Below are positions 26,670-35,707 of a stretch of DNA of 64,000 nt, one piece after another. Source of the stretch: Flavobacterium lipolyticum (lineage in GTDB: Bacteria > Bacteroidota > Bacteroidia > Flavobacteriales > Flavobacteriaceae); the NCBI RefSeq assembly GCF_020905335.1, contig NZ_JAJJMN010000001.1, positions 3,658,001 to 3,722,000 of the forward strand. The letters run 5' to 3'. The position numbers were made by a program, and so were the translations under genes. The first letter of the stretch is position 1. Each line of letters starts with the position of its first letter. The notes below the pieces were generated by a model, which worked only from the letters and a program-made list of their open reading frames with translations, did no database searches and was not told the DNA's origin.

Positions 26670-26817
26670 ACCCAATAAATTTACAATAATTAAATAACAA
26701 TAACAGCCGACGCATCACTGTCATGTCATTAAAGGGGCATATATAGGGGCTTTAGCTTCTATTTTATGGGGAACCACGGTCAATAATGAACCTTTTTTAA
26801 TCGCAAAAAATAAATAA
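26670..26817 (+). pseudogene. Relic of a duplicate of the 184-residue gene, 2
   Basis: The frame ending at TAA 26815-26817 gives an end like SILWGTTVNNEPFLIAKNK, aligning with AVLSLSMTNNGSSLIVKRIK of the intact gene; upstream GAYIGALASIL aligns with GRTYASTAAVL. There are shifts and stops further upstream. It is located 17 bp before paralog C. Confidence 0.72.
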
Positions 26818-26834
26818 ATAAATTTAAAGCAAGA

Positions 26835-27854
26835 ATGAAGATTAAGTTTATATTTTTAGCAGTACTCATAAGTAATATTACTTTTTGCCAGATTAGTATC
26901 AATTCGGCATTAGTTCCAACGATTACCAATGCGGGGCAAGGTGATTTGTACCAAACCGCCGATACCAATCAATTGTATATTGGCTTAAGTGATGGTACCC
27001 TTTTTTTAATAGGAATGGGAAGGGAGAGTGAAAGTGAAAGAAATTGGAACTTAAATGGTAATTCAAATGCAGTGGCAACAAATTTTTTGGGAACAACCAC
27101 TGACACAAAAGTAACTCTGGCATCTAATAATACTCCTATTTTGGAATTGGGAAAGCGTGGTACATTAGGACTAACTTTGACTAAACCAGATTACAATAAT
27201 GCAGATCAATATATGGCTTATCTTAAAGGCACCGGAGGAGTTTCGGCCTTGCAATTTGAAGTTCCCGCAGGTACTGATTATAAACCTATATTTTTTACGA
27301 ACACTGATGGAAATTTTAGGATGAAAGGATGTGCTGCTGGCAGTGATTTTTTTGAAATAGGATCTGCAGGTACCAATACTGGTTCTTTAGAATTTATTAT
27401 CGGAGACAATGGTAATGAGCCAATTGTATTTCAAAATTACTTTTATTATTATGGCAATTTCTGTGAGATGATGCGTATACAAGGACAGGGAACAGGTACA
27501 ACCAGTACCGTTAGAGTTGGAGTGTCTACAAATGGAGTTGCCAATTCTGTTTTGCAGGTTGGCGGGTCATTTTCTTTACCCATAAGGGCAGTAACGGCTA
27601 GTACAACTTTAGCCGACAATGATTACACGGTTGTTTTAAAATCCGGAACGTATTCAGGTACAGCAGTAACATTGCCTGCAGCGAGTATTTGTAAGGGAAG
27701 GACTTATGTCATTAAGAATATTTCGGGTACGGATATTACCATATCTGCCTATTTGGATAAAAATGGGACCAGTAGTACTGCTTTAGCGGGTAATAGAATC
27801 ATTAATCTTCAAAGTGATGGTACAGATTGGTTATTAATAGGTGATGGTTTTTAG
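26835..27854 (+). CDS. Fibre-like paralog C
   Basis: 339 residues with the same domain order as A and B. Its N-terminal half is closest to A in parts (ILELGKRGTLGLTLTKPDYN is shared with A), while EVPAGTDYKPIFF is shared with B, so it is mosaic. A divergent patch, QNYFYYYGNFCEMM, replaces KKNSV..DGT.EMM of the others. The C-terminal tip is conserved. Its 3' flank (GGAATTTCTCTTTAGATAG, about 27891) matches the start of the spacers after A and B, marking the end of the amplified unit. Confidence 0.78.
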   Translation: MKIKFIFLAVLISNITFCQISINSALVPTITNAGQGDLYQTADTNQLYIGLSDGTLFLIGMGRESESERNWNLNGNSNAVATNFLGTTTDTKVTLASNNTPILELGKRGTLGLTLTKPDYNNADQYMAYLKGTGGVSALQFEVPAGTDYKPIFFTNTDGNFRMKGCAAGSDFFEIGSAGTNTGSLEFIIGDNGNEPIVFQNYFYYYGNFCEMMRIQGQGTGTTSTVRVGVSTNGVANSVLQVGGSFSLPIRAVTASTTLADNDYTVVLKSGTYSGTAVTLPAASICKGRTYVIKNISGTDITISAYLDKNGTSSTALAGNRIINLQSDGTDWLLIGDGF

Positions 27855-28465
27855 ATTTGAAGAGCGTTTTTTTTGTGGTTTAACTTTTGACGGAATTTCT
27901 CTTTAGATAGATCTCAAAGTAATTTTTAAGTTGAAACAGTGAAATCGAAAAGAAAATTATTTTTAACCGAAAGTAGTTTGAAATAAGCAATTCTAAAGCA
28001 GGATAATAGCTTTACATTAATAATTTACATTCACCAGTCAGGTTTTGCTGACTGTTTTTTTTACGTGTAAAGCTTGGTGTTTTATCCATAAACTTAAATG
28101 AGGTCTTTTTTTAGGTGTATGTATAATGATTGATCCGTTTTTTTAATCTAGCCTAATTCTTGAATTTATAAATGGACAGCCCAATTTTTTACGAGGTTTT
28201 TTTTTTGATGATCTAATTTTTTATTACCACTTTTAAGTAGTGATATTCTTTCTTTTTAGATTTGTTTTTGCAAAGTAAAAGCTCTATTTGGTTCTGAATA
28301 AGTGATGGTCAATTAGAGTAGCTTGATATTATTCGATTAAAAATAATGCAAAGTTTGAAATTTTACTATGACTCCGCTGTAATATGTTTTTTAGGAATGT
28401 GATTAGACAAGATGATGTATCATTTTAATTGATTAAGATTGTGACAATTTTTTTTATAGTAGTGT
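27855..28465. other. Intergenic region after the fibre cluster
   Basis: About 610 bp of AT-rich DNA. It holds the end of the duplicated unit (to about 27930), one good terminator (28033-28060) and no recognisable gene. A hydrophobic run at 28441-28482 in another frame (VTIFFIVVYVLSGC) resembles a signal peptide but does not continue in frame into the next gene. Confidence 0.5.
28033..28060 (+). terminator. Terminator after the fibre-like cluster
   Basis: CAGTCAG (28034-28040) / CTGACTG (28047-28053) with loop GTTTTG and a run of seven T. It ends the transcript of paralog C. Confidence 0.82.
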
Positions 28466-28762
28466 ATGTTCTTTCCGGCTGTATATGGTCAGCTAAGTGG
28501 AAACACAGGAAATGTTACTTATCCGGGGGGTGATGTAAAGGTAGTAGGGGAGAAGGTTTTTTGGTCGACAAATCCAAGAACAGACGGGAGCAGCCACAAT
28601 GATTTATGGTCTATATATTATTACAATCAGGGAAGTCTACTAAATTATAAAATTTCTTCGGATGATATAAAAACTATGGGAGCCAAATATGTTAGTGCCC
28701 TGTGTACAGGATTATATATCCTTAAAATAAAAAATAGGAGCAAGCGTTTTATTAAAGAATAG
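28466..28762 (+). CDS. Small orphan secreted protein, possibly a truncated T9SS cargo
   Basis: 98 residues from the ATG at 28466. A stop codon lies two codons upstream, so no longer N-terminus exists in this frame. The first residues (MFFPAVYGQLSGN) look like the last part of a signal peptide with a cleavage site at YGQ, and the hydrophobic part lies in a different frame just upstream, which suggests a frameshift. The C-terminus (GLYILKIKNRSKRFIKE) resembles a type A T9SS sorting signal. The gene is probably a decayed or truncated secreted-protein gene. Low certainty. Confidence 0.4.
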   Translation: MFFPAVYGQLSGNTGNVTYPGGDVKVVGEKVFWSTNPRTDGSSHNDLWSIYYYNQGSLLNYKISSDDIKTMGAKYVSALCTGLYILKIKNRSKRFIKE

Positions 28763-28861
28763 TACTTTCTGTATCGGTTTTCTAAAATAGATGATGTGCT
28801 TTTTTAATAAATTGAAAGTGAAAAAATAAATTAAGAAGTAATTCTCTTTATATTAAAAAAT

Positions 28862-28908
28862 AAAAAAATGACCTTTTTGATATTCAAAATGGGTCATTTT
28901 TTTTACAT
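28862..28908. terminator. Bidirectional terminator at the end of the PUL
   Basis: A long hairpin: AAAAAATGACC pairs with GGTCATTTTTT, and inner TTTTTGA / TCAAAA extends the stem. It has T runs on both strands, between the 28466 gene and the minus-strand GH35 gene. It fits a shared terminator. Confidence 0.85.
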
Positions 28909-29017
28909 TTTTTTCAGCCACTAGTTTCAGGTGATTCTCTAAAAAAAGCAATTTTAAAAGGATTTGTAGTTTAAAGAAAATAGTGAGCGAGTGACTTTTC
29001 AGAAACCCTCTGGCTTA

Positions 29018-30871
29018 CTAGCCATTTTCGGGTTTTAAATCCTCTAAAATCGGAGTGCTAATTGTTTTTACCTCCTTCTGAATTTTTCCGTTTTTCTGTT
29101 CAAAGATCAGTATGGTGTTTTTACCTTTTTTAAGCCAACAGCCCGGAACATACAATGTTTGCTGAGGACCAACACTCCAGTAGCGTCCAATATTGATTCC
29201 GTTTACAAAAACAATTCCTTTACCCCAGTCGCGCATGTCCAGGAAGGTATCTCCGGTTTTACTTAGGTTAAAGGTTCCCTGATATACCGTAGGACGATTT
29301 GTTTTTCCTGAGTTTTTGTAAGCCGTTATATCCGGTTCCTGAGCCATTGGTAATGGGTACATTTTCCAGTTTCCGGTAATGGTTTCGCCATTGATTATTA
29401 CAGGGCTAATAATTCCTTTATTGTTGGCATTAATTTGAGAACCGTAATTGATACGTCCCATATTCTCTACCAGAATATCTAGTGTCGCGTTAAAAGGAAC
29501 TTCAATTTCACAATCGTATTTTTTGTAATAGCGGTTTAGCTCTGCTACTTTTTTTCCGTTGACATATACTATGGCGTAATCACGTAGTCCGTTTAATTCT
29601 AGTTTCCCACTAATAGGCTGTGTAAATCTTTTGCTGTACCAAACATAACCGTCTCCCTGATTGAGCTGTTCAAAGGTTAAAGGATGGTCTGCAGTAACAG
29701 GGGGGATTTTAGACTTTAAATCGGCTAAATCAATGGCTTTTGTTAAGGCAATGTTCGAAATAGTGATCACAGGCATTTTTGCCGGAACAGCCGGAGTTAC
29801 ATTGGTTTTAAGCAGGGCTCTTAACGCATTGTATTTTGGGGTTGCCCAACCTGCTTCGCTAATTGGAGCGTCGTAATCGTAAGAAGTCATGTCGGGTTGA
29901 ATGTCATGTTCTTTGTCGTAATTGGCTCCGGAAGTAAAACCGAAGTTGGTTCCGCCATGCACCATATAGTAGTTGAATGAAACCTGATTGTCTAAATATT
30001 TTTGTGTTTGGCTTGCAGTTTCTTCGGGAGTTTGTGTCGGGAAAGGTTCTGCCCAATGATCCAGCCAACCCGGATAAAATTCGGCCACCATGTACGGACC
30101 TTGTCCGTTGTTGAATTGGTTGACCACATTTTTTAGTTTTGTAATATCGCTTTCGCCATTTGCCGTTGGGAGAGCACCCGGTAACGCTCCGCCTTCAAAT
30201 AACCAGCTTCCGTCTGAAGTAAAGAAAGGAACTTCGAAACCAATATCTTTCAATTGCTGAAAAACGGCTGCACTGTATTTTTTATGTTCTTCAAGTGGGA
30301 TGTCTTTGCGTTGTGCTACATAGGATCCAAATTCATTTTCGCCCTGAACCATAATAATCGGGCCTCCTTTGGTGATTTGTAAATTCTTAACCTGATGGTA
30401 CAATTCGGTAAAATAAGCTTTTGTAGCCCCTAGATAGGCCGCATTATTTCCGCGAATGACCATGTTAGGAACATTTTGTAAAAACCACGGATAACCTCCA
30501 AATTCCCATTCGGCACAAACATAAGGTCCCGGACGTAAGATCACAAATAAACCTTCTTCCTGAGCCGTTTTAATGTACTCGGCCAGATTTTTATTTCCGG
30601 TTTTAAAGTCCCAGATTCCGGGTGCCGTTTCATGATAGTTCCAAAATACATAGGTGGCCACAGCATTTAAACCCATGGCTTTCATCATCTTTAAACGATG
30701 GCGCCAATAAGGTTGCGGAATGCGGGAATAGTGCATTTCTCCGGAGTGAATTTGTATGGGTTTTCCGTTCAACAGGAAATTTCCATTGGCAATAGCAAAA
30801 CTTTGCTTCTCTTGTCCTGCCGCAGAAAGGGTGAGAGAAAGAAACAGAAAGGTAAGGTATATTTTTTTCAT
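29018..30871 (-). CDS. GH35 beta-galactosidase, secreted
   Basis: 617 residues with a signal peptide (cleavage near AAGQ, residue 20). The GH35 catalytic barrel fills about 25-350: HSGEMHYSRIPQPYW near the start, the acid/base Glu180 in VQGENEFGS and the nucleophile Glu264 in MVAEFYPGW. C-terminal beta-sandwich domains (about 390-600) follow. GH35 enzymes remove terminal beta-linked galactose from glycans. It is the last gene of the susC1 operon, 87 bp after the GH109-type gene. Family and catalytic residues are certain; the glycan is not. Confidence 0.94.
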   Translation of the reverse strand: MKKIYLTFLFLSLTLSAAGQEKQSFAIANGNFLLNGKPIQIHSGEMHYSRIPQPYWRHRLKMMKAMGLNAVATYVFWNYHETAPGIWDFKTGNKNLAEYIKTAQEEGLFVILRPGPYVCAEWEFGGYPWFLQNVPNMVIRGNNAAYLGATKAYFTELYHQVKNLQITKGGPIIMVQGENEFGSYVAQRKDIPLEEHKKYSAAVFQQLKDIGFEVPFFTSDGSWLFEGGALPGALPTANGESDITKLKNVVNQFNNGQGPYMVAEFYPGWLDHWAEPFPTQTPEETASQTQKYLDNQVSFNYYMVHGGTNFGFTSGANYDKEHDIQPDMTSYDYDAPISEAGWATPKYNALRALLKTNVTPAVPAKMPVITISNIALTKAIDLADLKSKIPPVTADHPLTFEQLNQGDGYVWYSKRFTQPISGKLELNGLRDYAIVYVNGKKVAELNRYYKKYDCEIEVPFNATLDILVENMGRINYGSQINANNKGIISPVIINGETITGNWKMYPLPMAQEPDITAYKNSGKTNRPTVYQGTFNLSKTGDTFLDMRDWGKGIVFVNGINIGRYWSVGPQQTLYVPGCWLKKGKNTILIFEQKNGKIQKEVKTISTPILEDLKPENG

Positions 30872-30958
30872 CTTTAATTGTAATTAGTGTTGACTATAAT
30901 GAACAAGAGAGCACTATAAATCGCGCCCTCTTGTTTCTACTAACTAACCAATAAATTT

Positions 30959-32338
30959 TTATTCTGAAAATTCTAATTTTTTCAACTTGTTCCATCCGCC
31001 ACGTGTAAAATCAGGAATTTCTACAGGAGCTGAACCGTTGTCAAGAGAAATCTCTGTTAAAGGCCCTAAACAAGACCATTCGGCTAAATCGTAAACGTCC
31101 ATGTCTAACGGAAGCCCTTTTTGCAGACAGTAAATCAAACGGTAATCCATTACGAAATCCATTCCTCCGTGACCGCCGACTTTTTTAGCCTGCTCTTCGA
31201 TATTTTTTACAATCGGGTGTTTGTATTTTTCCATTAATGCTTTTTTCACCTCTGCAGGAACAAAAGAGTGTGCGCTTAATTTTTCGTGATTTGGTTTTAC
31301 GTCGTCACCTAGTTCTTTGCCGTCTAAAGCATATCCTTCTAATGGGTATTTGTTGGCAAAACCTTTTGTGCCGCTTAATTGGTACATTCTGCTGTACGGA
31401 CGTGGAGAGGTAACATCGTGCTGAATCTGGATTGTTTTTCCGTTTTCGGTGCGAATCATGGTCATGGTGTGATCTCCATTTCTAAAATCTTTGATTTCTT
31501 TTCCAGATTTTTCTTTGATGTAGGCCGGATTTCCAACTGCTTTAGTGTCCATAGAAACTAAAAAGTTCATTTTGTCACCACGGTGAATGTTCAAAGCCTG
31601 ACAAGCCGGTCCCATACCGTGCGTAGCATAAATATCGCCACGGTGTTTGATGTTGTAATCCATTCTCCAGTTGTTCCAGTATTCTCCCCAGAAAGGCTGA
31701 AGTCCGTGGATGTAAGATCCTTCAGCATGTAGAATTTCTCCAAACACACCTTGCTGCGCCATGTTTAAGGTAGTAAGTTCGAAGAAGTCGTACACACAGT
31801 TTTCAAGCTGCATACAGTGTTTACGGGTTTTTTCGGAAGTATCAATAAGTTGCCAGATTTCTTCCATTGTCATTGCACCCGGAACTTCTATGGCTACGTG
31901 TTTACCGTCTTTCATGGCCTGAACACCAATAATTGCGTGATGTTTCCAGTCGGTAGCGATATATACTAAATCCACATTAGGTAAAGCAGTTACTTTTCTC
32001 CAGGCATTTTCGTCACCGTAAAATTCCTGAGCTTTAGGAAATCCGGCTTTGGTTAAAGTTTCGTTTGCTTTAGAAGTGTTTTCCTGTGTCATATCGCACA
32101 AAGCGACAATTTCTACACCCGGAATATGTGTCATGCGCTCAACTGCTCCGGGACCACGCATCCCAAGACCTATAAAGGCAACACGAACAGTAGGTATTGG
32201 TGCTGTTGCCAAACGCAAAACATCGGTCTGGCCTTTTGCGCGGGCAGGTGTTTTGGTTTTAATCATTTGTGCCGATGCGTTTGTTCCTCCAAACAGAATA
32301 CAGGCGGCTAACATGAATTTTAAAATACTAGTTTTCAT
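30959..32338 (-). CDS. GH109-type Gfo/Idh/MocA enzyme (alpha-N-acetylgalactosaminidase family)
   Basis: 459 residues with a signal peptide (cleavage near NASAQ) and an NAD-binding Rossmann motif (VAFIGLGMRG at about 53-62). The block GDIYATHGMGPACQALNIHRGD (around residue 235) and the CMQLENCVYDF segment (around 175) are characteristic of GH109, the NAD-dependent retaining glycosidases first known as alpha-N-acetylgalactosaminidases. A secreted Rossmann enzyme next to GH35 and SusCD supports a glycosidase rather than a cytosolic dehydrogenase. Activity on GalNAc is inferred; GH109 members vary. Confidence 0.82.
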   Translation of the reverse strand: MKTSILKFMLAACILFGGTNASAQMIKTKTPARAKGQTDVLRLATAPIPTVRVAFIGLGMRGPGAVERMTHIPGVEIVALCDMTQENTSKANETLTKAGFPKAQEFYGDENAWRKVTALPNVDLVYIATDWKHHAIIGVQAMKDGKHVAIEVPGAMTMEEIWQLIDTSEKTRKHCMQLENCVYDFFELTTLNMAQQGVFGEILHAEGSYIHGLQPFWGEYWNNWRMDYNIKHRGDIYATHGMGPACQALNIHRGDKMNFLVSMDTKAVGNPAYIKEKSGKEIKDFRNGDHTMTMIRTENGKTIQIQHDVTSPRPYSRMYQLSGTKGFANKYPLEGYALDGKELGDDVKPNHEKLSAHSFVPAEVKKALMEKYKHPIVKNIEEQAKKVGGHGGMDFVMDYRLIYCLQKGLPLDMDVYDLAEWSCLGPLTEISLDNGSAPVEIPDFTRGGWNKLKKLEFSE

Positions 32339-32451
32339 AATGTATTATTTTGATTTGAAATGATTGATAATCTAAAATCCGATTATCGGGGATTATTGTT
32401 GTGTTGTATTTTTAGTAAACCGTTGGGTGAAATGCATAACGAGAATGTTTT

Positions 32452-32535
32452 TTGCCACTGATTTTACAGATTCACATAGATTTTACACGCAATTAGTAAA
32501 GAAATCTGTGCGGATCTTTCTAATCTGTGGCTAAT
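32452..32535. repeat. Short palindromic intergenic element
   Basis: GCCACTGATT on the left and AATCTGTGGC on the right enclose related words (CAGATTCACATAGATT and AAATCTGTGCGGATC). The right end TAATCTGTGGCTAA is the same as at 9057-9070. It lies between the GH109-type and DUF3472 genes. Confidence 0.55.
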
Positions 32536-32574
32536 TTTATCATTTTAGCATTGCCATGGTTGTTCATCATAATT

Positions 32575-33900
32575 TTATGGTAATGTATTGAAATTTATTT
32601 CGGGTTTTTTATTCGTTAATGGTTTTGTAAAAATAGTTTTTGGAGTGGTATAGTCATTAAAAAAACCTCCGTTTTTTAGATAAAAGAAACCCTCTTCCGT
32701 TCCTCCTGCAAAATCCATTCGGTATTCTTTTGCCCCAGTGTTGTCGTTTGTAAAGCGTGCTGAATTAATTTCGAACCAGTTGCCTTTTTCATCACAAACC
32801 CATTGATTATTGAACAGGACTTTGCGTGACAGATCTCCCTGTTCCGGGATGAAATTTTCCAGAAAGGAGTGAAATCTTTTCAAATAGGTATTGGTTTGAG
32901 GACGATTGAAACTGGCAATCAATAACCATTTATTCAGTTCGGGAGCATAAAAGTAAGCGGTATAGTTGGTGGTGTTATTACCGGCAGGCAATCCACGAAG
33001 TAAAAACTTGTAGGTGTTTCCAGCTTTCCAATTGTATTTTAAATAACTCTGTCCACCTGAACCTTCGTTGCCAAATTCGCCTGTGTGTACATTTTCACCT
33101 TTTTTCAGCAGTTTAATTTTATGAGTTTCCGGAATACTGTTAGGATCGTCAGTGGTAAACGGGCTCCAAACCGAGAATAAAATTCTTCTTTCGGTGGCTG
33201 AGTTTACCTGAATTCCAAAGTAACCTTCGCCAAAACCATTTGCCATAAAATAAGATCCAATTTTATCCTCGTTTTGAGGAACGGTAATTTCGTTGTAATA
33301 CCACTCGGTGTTGGTGTTTTCTGGAGTCTGATAGTTTAAATGAACAGAAGGTCCACGACGTCCCCAGTGATAGAAATCACCTTCATTGTTGGGTACATAC
33401 GAGATTTTACCGTCAAAATCAGCACTTGCAATCGTTAAACGACTAATAGACGGGAAACGATCGCCGGTTTTACTGATTCCTTTTATTTTAACAGCAATAT
33501 ATCCTTCTTTTTTAAGGTTCCAGGTTCCTGCAATAACAGCCTTTTTTGAGGTGGTGAAGTTTACTTTTTTAGTTTCGTTATTGATCGAAAATTCCAGTTC
33601 AGATTTCCCATAAACTTCAACAGATCCTTCTACGGTAATTTGAAAGGTTCCGGGTTTAGAAATTCTGAAATAGGCGGTGAAAAACTCGTTGGAATCTGTC
33701 CAGTTTTCGATACCATTGTCTGTAATGGTATTTTTTCCGTCTAAATGTTTAGAACTATACGCATTTCCTCCAAGGGGCAGAGAAATTGTTGTTTTTGGAT
33801 TTTCTATGGTTTCATTTTCCGATGGTACATCATCATTGCTGCCAACACAGGAAACCGAAACTAGAAAAGAAGCAAAAAACAGGTATACTATTTTTTTCAT
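32575..33900 (-). CDS. DUF3472/DUF5077 lipoprotein of the PUL
   Basis: 441 residues. The start MKKIVYLFFASFLVSVSCVG is a lipoprotein signal (Cys at 18). The N-terminal part (about 40-155, SLPLGGNAYSSKHL) fits DUF5077, and the rest (about 170-435, with YHWGRRGPSVHLNY and NNQWVCDEKGNWFEI) fits DUF3472. These domains are frequent in polysaccharide loci and are probably glycan-binding or structural, with no established activity. It is placed between susD1 and the GH109-type gene, so it is probably displayed on the cell surface. Confidence 0.8.
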   Translation of the reverse strand: MKKIVYLFFASFLVSVSCVGSNDDVPSENETIENPKTTISLPLGGNAYSSKHLDGKNTITDNGIENWTDSNEFFTAYFRISKPGTFQITVEGSVEVYGKSELEFSINNETKKVNFTTSKKAVIAGTWNLKKEGYIAVKIKGISKTGDRFPSISRLTIASADFDGKISYVPNNEGDFYHWGRRGPSVHLNYQTPENTNTEWYYNEITVPQNEDKIGSYFMANGFGEGYFGIQVNSATERRILFSVWSPFTTDDPNSIPETHKIKLLKKGENVHTGEFGNEGSGGQSYLKYNWKAGNTYKFLLRGLPAGNNTTNYTAYFYAPELNKWLLIASFNRPQTNTYLKRFHSFLENFIPEQGDLSRKVLFNNQWVCDEKGNWFEINSARFTNDNTGAKEYRMDFAGGTEEGFFYLKNGGFFNDYTTPKTIFTKPLTNKKPEINFNTLP

Positions 33901-33945
33901 TTGTTGAGATTAAGTTATTATAAATGTATTCTTCTTTTTTAAATT

Positions 33946-33976
33946 AACCTCTCTAATTGACCAAATTAGAGAGGTT
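33946..33976 (-). terminator. Hairpin after susD1 (attenuator)
   Basis: AACCTCTCTAATT (33946-33958) / AATTAGAGAGGTT (33964-33976), a perfect 13-bp stem just after the susD1 stop. Read on the minus strand, the bases after it are only weakly T-rich, so partial read-through into the enzyme genes is likely. Confidence 0.65.
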
Positions 33977-34000
33977 TCAAAACAAACAATAAATAAAAAA

Positions 34001-35698
34001 CTATGGGTTTTGTGTTAAAGTTCCCGGATAAGCATTGACTTCAGATTGTGGGATGTATTGTACCACACGAGGGCTTGTTGCCGGAACATCATTCATTGGT
34101 AAATGAGGACCAGGGTAACGGCGTGTCATGGTTTGTCCGTTTCTGTAGACGTCATAACCACGATGTGCTTCAAAAGCCAATTCTAACTGACGTTCTTCAT
34201 CAATGCGCTGTGAAGCATTTGTACTGCTAAGAGAGGTGTAGCCTCCACCAACAATTGCTCTTTCGCGAATAATGTTCAGGTTAGTCAAAGCATTAGAGTA
34301 ATCTCCTTTTTTTGCATAAGCTTCTGCCATGTTCAAATACATTTCAGCCAATCTCGAGATGATAGGGGAGTGCAGGTGCGAATCATTATTTTGTAAAGAA
34401 CATTTTGTGATGTAAAACATTGGATACACACGGTTTAAAAGCATCATATAATCCTTTTCTCCGGTATAGGTTTTTCCCTGATAAGAGATGGAGTATTGAT
34501 TTTCGGCTGCATTTACTACTGTAAGGTTGTAATCTGTTGTTCCAATTGTGATAAAATAGGATCCGTCAGCTTTTGTTTTTAATGGTTGTTGCACATAATT
34601 GTATCCGGTTTGTGTACCACCGGCATTGAAAACATCCGTTATAAAGCGGAAAGCCTCTGTTTTATTTCCACTGGCATCTTTGGTATATTGCGGATCAATA
34701 AAAGCCCAACGCGCATCTTTTTTGAGTCCGGATTTTCTCAACAAGTCAAGGTATTCTCCACTGGCATACATTTCTCCCCATCCTTGTCCCTGAATATTGG
34801 CATACATTCCTCCAATTCCATAATAATGATCAAATCCTGAATATTCTGAAGCAACTCTTTTTACTGCAAAAATAGTTTCTGTTTGTTCAGCTGAGTCCGG
34901 TGCAAAAGTATTGTATTTCATGAAATTCGCGCGGCTTAATAAGTTGTATCTGCCACTCATGATTACTTTTTTGGCATAATCAATAGAAAGTGAGGCATAC
35001 TCCTGATTTGGCGTTTCATAGGTACCACTCATATACAAATACACTCTTGAAAGCATGGCTTGTGCCGCTTCTTTAGTAGCATAAGCAGCAGATTTTCCAA
35101 CAGACATTAGAGCTTCCGCTTTTTTCAAGTCGTTAATCGCTTGGTCATAGGTTGCTTTTACAGTAGAACGGTCCGGAAGTCTAAGATTGTTCAAATCTGC
35201 TGGTAAGCCGTTTACAATTGGTACACCTAAATTAGTCTCAGGGGATTGTGCGTAAGGTCTTCCATACGTACGGCATAAGTAAAAATAAATCATGCCTCTT
35301 AAATAATAGGCTTCTCCTAATTGCTGGTCGATAGCGGGGCTTTCACCTTCTTTAATGGATGTTATCAAATCGCTTGATTGTGAAATGATTTTGTAACCAT
35401 TGTTCCAGAAAGTAGATAATCTGTTATTGTCAGGAACATGCTGATAGGAAATAAAAGAGTAAAAGTGATCCGTAGAAGTTCCTCTAATCATGATATTATC
35501 TCCCGGATATTCACCAACGCGGTGCATCACATCTGACCAGGTTTTTAATTGGGCATAACAGCCGTTTAGTAATACTTCTACCGAAGCTTCTTTATCTTGT
35601 TGTATTTTATCTTTTGTATAGGAAGAAAATGGTTCTCTGTCTAACTCACATGAGCTCAGAACACTAATTGCAATACCTAATAGTAATATCTTTTTCAT
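34001..35698 (-). CDS. susD1: SusD/RagB-type surface glycan-binding lipoprotein 1
   Basis: 565 residues, lipoprotein signal MKKILLLGIAISVLSSCELD (Cys at 17), with the TPR-like helical SusD fold; helices in 60-170 and 190-260 and the C-terminal ERAIVGGGYTS-to-RRYPG region are typical. It captures oligosaccharide and sits as a lid over its SusC partner. It begins 9 bp after the susC1 stop. The symbol is used here only to label the pair. Confidence 0.93.
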   Translation of the reverse strand: MKKILLLGIAISVLSSCELDREPFSSYTKDKIQQDKEASVEVLLNGCYAQLKTWSDVMHRVGEYPGDNIMIRGTSTDHFYSFISYQHVPDNNRLSTFWNNGYKIISQSSDLITSIKEGESPAIDQQLGEAYYLRGMIYFYLCRTYGRPYAQSPETNLGVPIVNGLPADLNNLRLPDRSTVKATYDQAINDLKKAEALMSVGKSAAYATKEAAQAMLSRVYLYMSGTYETPNQEYASLSIDYAKKVIMSGRYNLLSRANFMKYNTFAPDSAEQTETIFAVKRVASEYSGFDHYYGIGGMYANIQGQGWGEMYASGEYLDLLRKSGLKKDARWAFIDPQYTKDASGNKTEAFRFITDVFNAGGTQTGYNYVQQPLKTKADGSYFITIGTTDYNLTVVNAAENQYSISYQGKTYTGEKDYMMLLNRVYPMFYITKCSLQNNDSHLHSPIISRLAEMYLNMAEAYAKKGDYSNALTNLNIIRERAIVGGGYTSLSSTNASQRIDEERQLELAFEAHRGYDVYRNGQTMTRRYPGPHLPMNDVPATSPRVVQYIPQSEVNAYPGTLTQNP

Positions 35699-35707
35699 GA
35701 TTTTATT

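Noticed and set aside
24020..27854. Diversity-generating retroelement acting on the fibre-like genes
   Set aside because: No reverse transcriptase gene or template repeat with A-specific changes is present; differences between paralogs include insertions and block exchange.
28441..28466. Phase variation through the T8 tract before the 28466 gene
   Set aside because: Adding or removing T residues places a TAG stop in the frame, so slippage would not restore a longer protein.
21972..28762. Prophage or phage-derived particle cluster
   Set aside because: Fibre-like modules alone are not enough; there is no capsid, sheath, tube, portal, terminase, lysin or integrase gene, and every product has a signal peptide.
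8265..34365. Extra copies of the CTCGAG operator core at about 8269 and 34355
   Set aside because: Both are single CTCGAG words inside coding regions, without the flanking TGTN/NACA or the second half-site.
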